From: Scenedesmus sp. ARA3
Lineage: Eukaryota; Chlorophyta; Chlorophyceae; Sphaeropleales; Scenedesmaceae
Length of the DNA stretch: 64,000 nt
Reading direction: 5' to 3'
Assembly: GCA_004335835.1 (NCBI GenBank)
Contig: RWJK01000609.1
Coordinates: 31,109-95,108, forward strand
Shown here: positions 57,609-64,000 of the stretch, one piece after another
How positions within the stretch are numbered: position 1 is the stretch's first letter
How the letters are laid out: each line of letters begins with the position of its first letter
Notes under the pieces: generated by a model
The model's input: the letters and a program-made list of their open reading frames with translations, nothing else
The model's database searches: none
What the model was told of the DNA's origin: nothing
Translations under genes and position numbers: made by a program

Positions 57609-60600
57609 CTGCAGCGGCAGTAGCATGCGGTACTGTTGGTTTCTGTTTCCCATGAAAGGCAGACTGAAGGCGTGCATGACGCATTTCTAAGGTGTGCCTT
57701 GAGATGGAGCCCATATAATGCTGATCAAACCCGCGTGTTCTACCTTGCAATGCTTCGCCCTGCTCCTGCATGCCTTGTGCGCGGTGGGCGTGCTAGCTGC
57801 AGCCGGTGTCGCGAAAAGGGGCGCGCCTGCATGAAGGTATGAGGCGTTAAGTGAATGTGATGTACAAACGGGAGTTCCCTGCCGGTCTGTGGAAGACCTG
57901 GAGGAACCTAAGCACATCAGGCCGATGTCCACAGTTGCGCCGAGAGCAGCTTTCACTTAACTGAAGTCAAGCAAATCTACATGCTATATTTGCGCGACGT
58001 CCCTGTCTGCCGGTCCCTGGTGCTGGGTAAGGTATCCGCTAGGTGCCCACTGGATGCGACCATGCCTGCAGTCTGTATTCATCGCAGATGCGTTGGCAAG
58101 TACATAACTCCGAAGAAGCCTACGACGTGCTTGCTCACCTTGTTCACTTGCCAAGTCCATGCTGTCGATGCGCGACCTTCAAGGGCTTGTTTGCTTGCTT
58201 TTAGAAAATTAACTGACTTTGTTATGCTTATTAGCTAACTCCGTGGCTGTATCGTCCGTGAGCTCGTCTTCTACAACGACAATAGAGCATGTGCGAAGCG
58301 CTTGTGTCTAGCAGACTAATGCAAATTGTATTAAGACATTTGAGATAAACATAAATGAGTGCATGTAACGACCTGTATAGGATACCTGCTTTGTCACATG
58401 CACACAAACACTCCGACAAATTTCGAACTAATGCAGGTGCGTATTACATAGCACTTCTGTACCGAAATCTGACACTTGCATAAAGTTTCTCAACCCAAAC
58501 AAGTTTATATTCAGGGCCTGATAGGGGAATGCGGTCCTACAGCTGGCTCTTCCTGAGCACTGCACTGGAAGTGCAGCTCGAAGTGAGCAAGCCCGTCGGA
58601 TAAGCCCTGCAGAACGTACATGTTACATCTCAAAGTTGACTTAAGTCCTTTCAAGATGCGTTTAAGGCGACTCTGCTTGCGGTCGGAGGTTGCGTTCAGC
58701 AAAGTCACTTCGCTCGGTGACCATCCATGACCGATGCATGTGATGGCTATCTGCCGCCGTTTGCTGCTGTAGTATAGATTCTAGTGAGCTTTGAGCTGTT
58801 ACACACGTACGAGAATGCGCACAGACTGCTCCGCGTAAGCTGGTCCCTGATGACATGTAATGCATGCAGAATTTGCTGGGTCATGACGACGCTCACCAGC
58901 AGACCTTGTCTGGCAGCTGGAGCAAGCAGGCGCTGCCATCACGTATGAAAACAGAAGACAGGCACTTTTAAGCTTTTGATTGGTGGCAATCAGGTGATGA
59001 CGCGCTCACCGATTGCTGTTGTGTCAGTTTCAGGCGTTTGCTGTGATCATCACATGCGGCATGCAACAGACACAGCCACAGGTGCGGCCCACTACCTCAG
59101 GCACATCAGGGTTGTAGCAAGCTGGATCGCCACATAGTTGGCGGTGCAGCAGCACAGACCAATGAACACAGTGCCAGTATGCAACCAAGAAGGTGTAACT
59201 GCGCGCCAGCCTGGGCGTGAGCAGCACACTACGCAAAGTCTCTGTCAACTCCATGCAGTATAAAGGATGGATTAGCATAACAAATGCAAAGCCGCTCAAC
59301 TTCAAGGAAAGCTGGACCATGAGAGCCCTGCTCAAAATCTCCTGATGCTCCGAGTGGGCTGTTGATGCAGGCACAGCAGTCCGGCAGCACGCCCCAGTGC
59401 GCTACCGATTGGGGCACTGCACACACCTGTTCTACAGCTCAGTAACTTTGATGTCTGTATACGAGTCTACCCAAGGGCCTGTCTTTTTACATCAGTACTT
59501 CATATTACAATGACACCGGCGGAATTGATAAGGTCAAGTTTCAAGCGCCTGGCGTCATTGGCCTTGACCTGGTGTGCATGGTGTGCTGCCTGCCGCGGCA
59601 ACTGCATGCACAGTGTGTGGCTTGACGCACTGTGCCAGCCAGAGCGCAGCTACACACACAGCTCTGTACTGGTTGGCTGTGCTGGCTGCTGCAGCGCTGC
59701 AGCTCAGTCAGGGAACATCATCATCATGTTGCCCATCAAGCCATAAGCTCAGTCAGGGAACAAGCTGTCCAGCTCAGCAGTGCGGCGCTCCAAGAGGGCC
59801 CACAAACCATGCGGTACACCAAGCTGCAAAAAAAAAACAGGTGGTTGATCCGAACACTAGGTGCACGCAACTTGAAGCATCCTTTCCTGCAACCGATCTG
59901 CTGTGTAGCTACAGACACACTTGCAATGCTTGAAGGTGCGCAGCTTTGCATTCTTCATGCTAGACTGTCCAACTTTACACTCGCCGACACAGCTGCCGCC
60001 AACTAGCATAGAGCGGTAGGTGTAGTGTCTTGCTGCCATACCCGGTTTGAATTGAATGCAGGGCAGCCTGTGCTGTAGATACTGTTACAACAGCCAGCCC
60101 TGCCAAACCAGGACCGGCAGCTAGCTGCAGCAACATGCTGCATGCATTGGAGCAACTTGACAAGGGGCACACCGCCTCGCTGAGCTTGCTTTCACTAGAG
60201 TAGCTTTGAAGGTCATAAGTTATGTAACTGGTAGTACGTATTAGGCACCACGTCACCAATGTGGCTTGTGTGTGTGCTGTGTTGGTGTTCTGCCTGAGTG
60301 GCAGGCCTGACCAGCCTGAGCCCTGGTGCGAGCCACAGCACAGCCAAGAACATGGGGCAGTGAGGAACAGAGTTGCCAAAACCCTTTAAACCACAAAGCA
60401 TCTACCTGGGACGACTCGGGCCACTTATAGGTGCTGCATGCTGGGGTGATGTGCTTTTACCGCAGAGGCAGGTCCGACCTGTGAGGAGTCCTCATGACTC
60501 CTGTGAGGCTCACAGCAGGGATCAGCCGCAGGCGCCAGGCTACTTCAGAGGATTCTGCTGGACCTGCAGTGAACAATGTTGTACTTAAATCTGTTCCAGC

Positions 60601-60877
60601 TGAAATACTGCTCTTGGTGACCTGACGGGTGAACAGCCAGCTCGGTTGCCTTCTGGCTGTCATGACAGTCATGTACAGAATCCTCCAACACGTTGACTCG
60701 CTTGCACGCCATGCACGTGCCAGCCAATCTGCAGATCGTTTTCGGTTCGACTTGGAAGCGCGCTCACACTTGTTTGGTGGCTGCATTGTTCGCAGACGCG
60801 CCAGCGATTGGAGTGCTTTGCAGTGCCATCATATCCTTTGTCTGCTGGCGACGTCGTAGTGGTTCAATAGCTTCATA
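57609..60877. other. intergenic region, possible 5' exons of SBP gene
   Basis: The missing N-terminal exon(s) and promoter of the SBP gene should lie in the left part; no exon with a phase-compatible donor after a Cys codon could be chosen. The remainder shows no gene. 59335-59384 and 59922-59951 match the dispersed repeat at 8.1-8.7 kb. A 17-base direct repeat (AGCTCAGTCAGGGAACA) occurs near 59700 and 59746. Confidence 0.4.
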
Positions 60878-61084
60878 ATGGCGTTTATAAAGCGGCTCAT
60901 GGACCACCTGCTCAACCAGGTGCTGGTGGAGACCCTAGCCAACAGCAGATGGTTCCAGCGCTTCGCTGTGTATACGCACAAGCTAAGCAAGGAGGCAGCA
61001 GAAAAAAGTAAGTGATTCACGCAAACATACCATCACAGGGATGTTCCTTGCATGGCTGTGGGTAGCATGCCAGTGCAGTCGGTA

Positions 61085-61130
<46 letters not shown>

Positions 61131-61545
61131 TGGTTACACACTGTTGTTGTGTATCTGCTGCAGGCAAGGACCACAGCAAGGTGCTTGACGAGCACGTGTC
61201 CACAGTGATGGACAAGGCCAAGCAGTTCACCTCCAAGGTACGCAGCGCCTGCATGTGCAGCCGCTGCATGTGCAGCCGCTGCTGCTGCATGTGCCAGCTG
61301 CAGCCGCGTTGTGGACCACATGCGTCGGGACTGCTGGTGCTGGGCCTCAGGATGATGCCATGCTTAGCGCCAGGCATGCATGTGCAACGCCATGCTTATG
61401 GCCGAGTGTCATACTAGTCAGTAGCAATGGAGCGGTGTGGTTCAGAGCCGACATGGTGTGGTGCAGGCAGCCAGCAGTGCTGGGCCCTAGCCATGCATGC
61501 CATGCGCTGAACATAGCTGATGGCGACATTTATTTGCAGTTGTCG

Positions 61546-61578
<33 letters not shown>

Positions 61579-61836
61579 GCAGCTTTTGTTAGCCTGTCGA
61601 GCCGGCATTGCTTGGCAATGCTGCTACTAGTTCACTGCATGCTTGTCACCTGTGCATGCACGCCCACATCAGCAGATCACCCTGTTACCGCAAGCTGCCT
61701 GGCATAGTGCCACCAGCCTTGCCTCATGCTTTGGCTTGTGCTGCTGCTGCTGCTGCTGCAGATGCGTGAGGACTTTGCGCAGGAGCTGAAGAAGCTGCAG
61801 GAGGCAGAGGCGCAGCAGCGGCACATGAAAAAGTGA
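60878..61836 (+). CDS. small conserved-looking 92-residue protein
   Basis: Three exons, 60878-61007, 61164-61237 and 61762-61836, joined across an AGC codon and then in phase 0. The product starts MAFIKRLMDHLLNQVLVETL and continues ANSRWFQRFAVYTHK, then a Lys/Glu-rich amphipathic helix (SKVLDEHVSTVMDKAKQF) and ends ELKKLQEAEAQQRHMKK. The LANSxxFQRFAVxT pattern resembles short uncharacterised plant and algal proteins I have seen without a function. There is no signal peptide or membrane helix; the second half is probably coiled coil. The first intron ends with 14 CTG units; the second (524 bases) ends with a CTG tract. The first ATG is used, soon after in-frame stops. Confidence 0.72.
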
Positions 61837-63770
61837 CACAGCAGCAGTGCAGTGACACAGGAGTGACAGGAGTGAACAGAAACAGGATGCCACGGCGGTA
61901 CTGCACAGGCCGGCTCTAGCGCTGCCGTGGCCTTATAACAATGCCAGCAGCAGCAGCACTGCAGCACTGCAGCTGCCAGCAATGGCAGGGCCGGTGATGC
62001 AGAGGCAGGCGTCGCCGCTGCAACAGCGGCGCCAGGCTGTTGTGCTGGGGGGCTGTGCTTTACGCACAGCAGGTGTGCATGCATGCAGCAGTTGCAAAAA
62101 GTTGCCTTGGACACACGGTCTGCTGGTGGTCGGCTGTGGTGGTGGTGCTACCGAGCAAACATCACTGGGTGCTGAGCAGTGGCGTAGCCAGCAATGTCAG
62201 CACCGTGTTTGCTGCTGTGCAGTGCTGGTGCTCGATGCACAGCATGCTGTTGGCTCAGTCAGCAATGCTTGGTAGCAAGTGCTGGCTGCTGCCTCGAAAC
62301 TGCTAGTGAGCCAGGAATGGCAGCAGCAGCTGCGCCATTGTAGCATGAGCAGACTTGAGCGCATTGTTGCGTTGTCAGGGGTCAATCCAGCAACTGGCAG
62401 GCTCTGCTGTAGCCGCCGGAGCAGGTGCCCAGCCTGGCATGCTGGCTTGCTGCGGCACTCATTGCAGCTCCAGCATGCAACACGACTTTGCAGTGCAGCA
62501 CGCAGCACACAGATGCGGCGCTAGTTGCAGCAGCAGCATGCAGCATGTGCAGCACACAGTACAGGTTCCTGGCTGCTGTGAAGTTGCGGCACCCTGCACT
62601 TGTCGAGGTGAACAGTCCATCACAGTGCCTACGCTGCTGTTGTGGTTACTGCACATGCACCAACTGGCTGCAGGGGCTGGTGCCTTGTGCATAGTAGATG
62701 ACTAGGCAATTTATGAGTAGAGAGCACAGAAGGGCATTGGGCATGCAGGTGTACAGCTGCTGCCATGCCTTGGTCAGCAGTGCGCCCCATAGCTGTAAAG
62801 ATTGCTGTGGTATTGTGGTCGGCATATCTTGCAGCGGCGCATGTTCTGCATGCCCTGCGCGCTGTAGGCGGTGCTCGTTGGCAGGCGCCTCTTGCATGGC
62901 AGCCTCGTAGTTAGATGTCGACGCTGCTGTTGGGTTGGATTGGGCTTTCTTGTTGGACTTGTGGGGAACCACAGCTGTTCGTGGAACACTGCCAAGATGG
63001 AGGTTTTGCGGACTGTTGGTCAACCAGCAAGGCTGGCTCGTGGCAGGTTGCAGGAATGTCTACAGCAATTGGTGGTGGATCTGGCCGCGGCTGGATGGCA
63101 TGACAGGTTGGATTATGTGATTGCCCATTGAGCCCGTCATTGGCTCGGGCTGTGTTCCCTTCGTGTAACACATCATCTGTGGTACACAAGCTTTGTTATG
63201 CTTACATCCTTATACTGTGGTCTGTGGGAGTGGCAGGGCATGATAGCTGAAGCCATTATACTCCCAGGACAAGTTGACGAGGCTGGCTCAGGCAGTGAGG
63301 GCGCCTGCACGTACTCTGGCTGACCTGAAGCAGCAGCCGCCGGTGGCCTTTCGGGGGACCACTTCTTGCCATGTGAGTACGCATTATGTTGCATGATGCT
63401 TGTGCTTGTGCTTGTAATGAATGCAATTCGGCAACTTTCTTTATAAGGCAGCATCGTACTGCAGCCGTGTGGCAGAGTCGTACTTTGGGCTAGCGCGTAT
63501 GCTGTATGTAGTCGCAGGCGTGCTTACTTGACAATTCAACCTGCGATTAATTGGTATGTGCCAGTGATGACCACCCGCTGCACACCTGGTTCAGTGCGTT
63601 ACCGCTGACGCACAATGACCGCACCAGCTCAGAACATCGGGCGGGCACGCTTATATGCCACCGCGTGCCTGTAGCACATCGTTCTACGAGTCTGCTACAT
63701 CAACAAGACTTCAGCAAATTCATCACATTCTCTTCGTGCAGCACAGTTGTGTCGTGCATCAGCTGTAATC
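61837..63770. other. 3' flank and spacer, no gene seen
   Basis: T/G-rich on plus, like other plus-gene 3' flanks. TGTAA at 62794-62798 is a distant poly(A) candidate. No ORF with coding character; the right end should hold the promoter of the next gene. Confidence 0.4.
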
Positions 63771-63869
63771 ATGGGTACCCTAGCTCGCCTCAAGGCAGAG
63801 AAAGAAAGGCTGCAGAACGAGGGAGCCAGGAAGGTTTTCGTCAGTTCAAACACAGTGCAAGCGTTCAGG
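63771..63869 (+). CDS. first exon of a gene running off the window
   Basis: ATG opens a 33-codon frame (MGTLARLKAEKERLQNEG, then KVFVSSNTVQAFR) ending at a good GTGAGC donor at 63870. Charged amphipathic N-terminus, no signal peptide. Too short to assign a family. The following intron reaches a CAG microsatellite at the window's end. Confidence 0.5.
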
Positions 63870-63943
63870 GTGAGCTGCTGGGCGGGCGCTAGCCTGAGCT
63901 CTTCTGCTGTGGCACCTCACACCAGCTGGCACCAGATGCTGCC

Positions 63944-63945
<2 letters not shown>

Positions 63946-64000
<55 letters not shown>
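63946..64000 (+). repeat. (CAG)n microsatellite at window end
   Basis: At least 18 uninterrupted CAG units reach the last base. It may be intronic or an exon coding a Gln, Ser or Ala run of the gene that starts at 63771. Confidence 0.9.

Noticed and set aside
59030..59374. Minus-strand frame with FLVAYWHCVHWSVLLHR, reminiscent of an ion-channel or cyclase membrane segment
   Set aside because: Isolated, no flanking domain or splice-compatible exon, and it overlaps a dispersed non-coding repeat; too weak to call a gene or pseudogene.

Overview
The window is nuclear DNA of a green alga, most likely a chlorophycean. Sphaeropleales of the Scenedesmus/Tetradesmus kind are my best guess from style alone. 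The evidence is intron-rich genes with GT-AG introns of about 150-700 bases, G/C-ending codons, pervasive CTG/CAG microsatellites, and the chlorophyte polyadenylation word TGTAA after several stops. One pyruvate,phosphate dikinase, one BET/GTE bromodomain protein and one SBP-box factor also fit an alga. No phage, plasmid, CRISPR, rRNA or tRNA gene was seen. Exons were joined by hand, requiring GT/AG sites, matching phase and an open frame throughout.

Layout. 1-1476 (+): 3' part of a gene for a GPI-anchored Gly/Ala/Pro-rich surface protein. 3948-6618 (-): a distant relative, tail to tail with it. 6619-10587: no gene seen. 10588-11307 (+): small C6H2 zinc-finger protein. 13309-19930 (-): BET/GTE bromodomain + NET protein. 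21373-24119 (+): secreted cysteine-rich protein, 7 exons. 25521-38651 (+): about 2,360-residue protein with leucine-rich repeats, DUF4476-like domains and a tripled unnamed module, 24 exons. 39800-47123 (+): complete PPDK, 15 exons, 888 residues. 48723-49906 (-): four-helix membrane protein ending in a dilysine signal. 49907-56146: no gene seen. 56147-57608 (-): SBP-domain transcription factor, 5' end not found. 60878-61836 (+): 92-residue conserved-looking protein. 63771 (+): first exon of a gene leaving the window.

These are unrelated single genes, not an operon. What unites them is intron structure. In four of the eight multi-exon genes, introns carry one to five diverged copies of the neighbouring exon edge together with its splice site. 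I count about ten such events, plus repeats that begin exactly at donors. This looks like a continuing process of tandem duplication across splice junctions, and I regard it as the most unusual signal here. One copy in PPDK could splice in frame and add 40 residues. A second large-scale pattern is that 3' flanks are T/G-rich on the transcribed strand. By that measure the 5-6 kb left of the SBP gene looks transcribed from the minus strand although it holds no convincing ORF.
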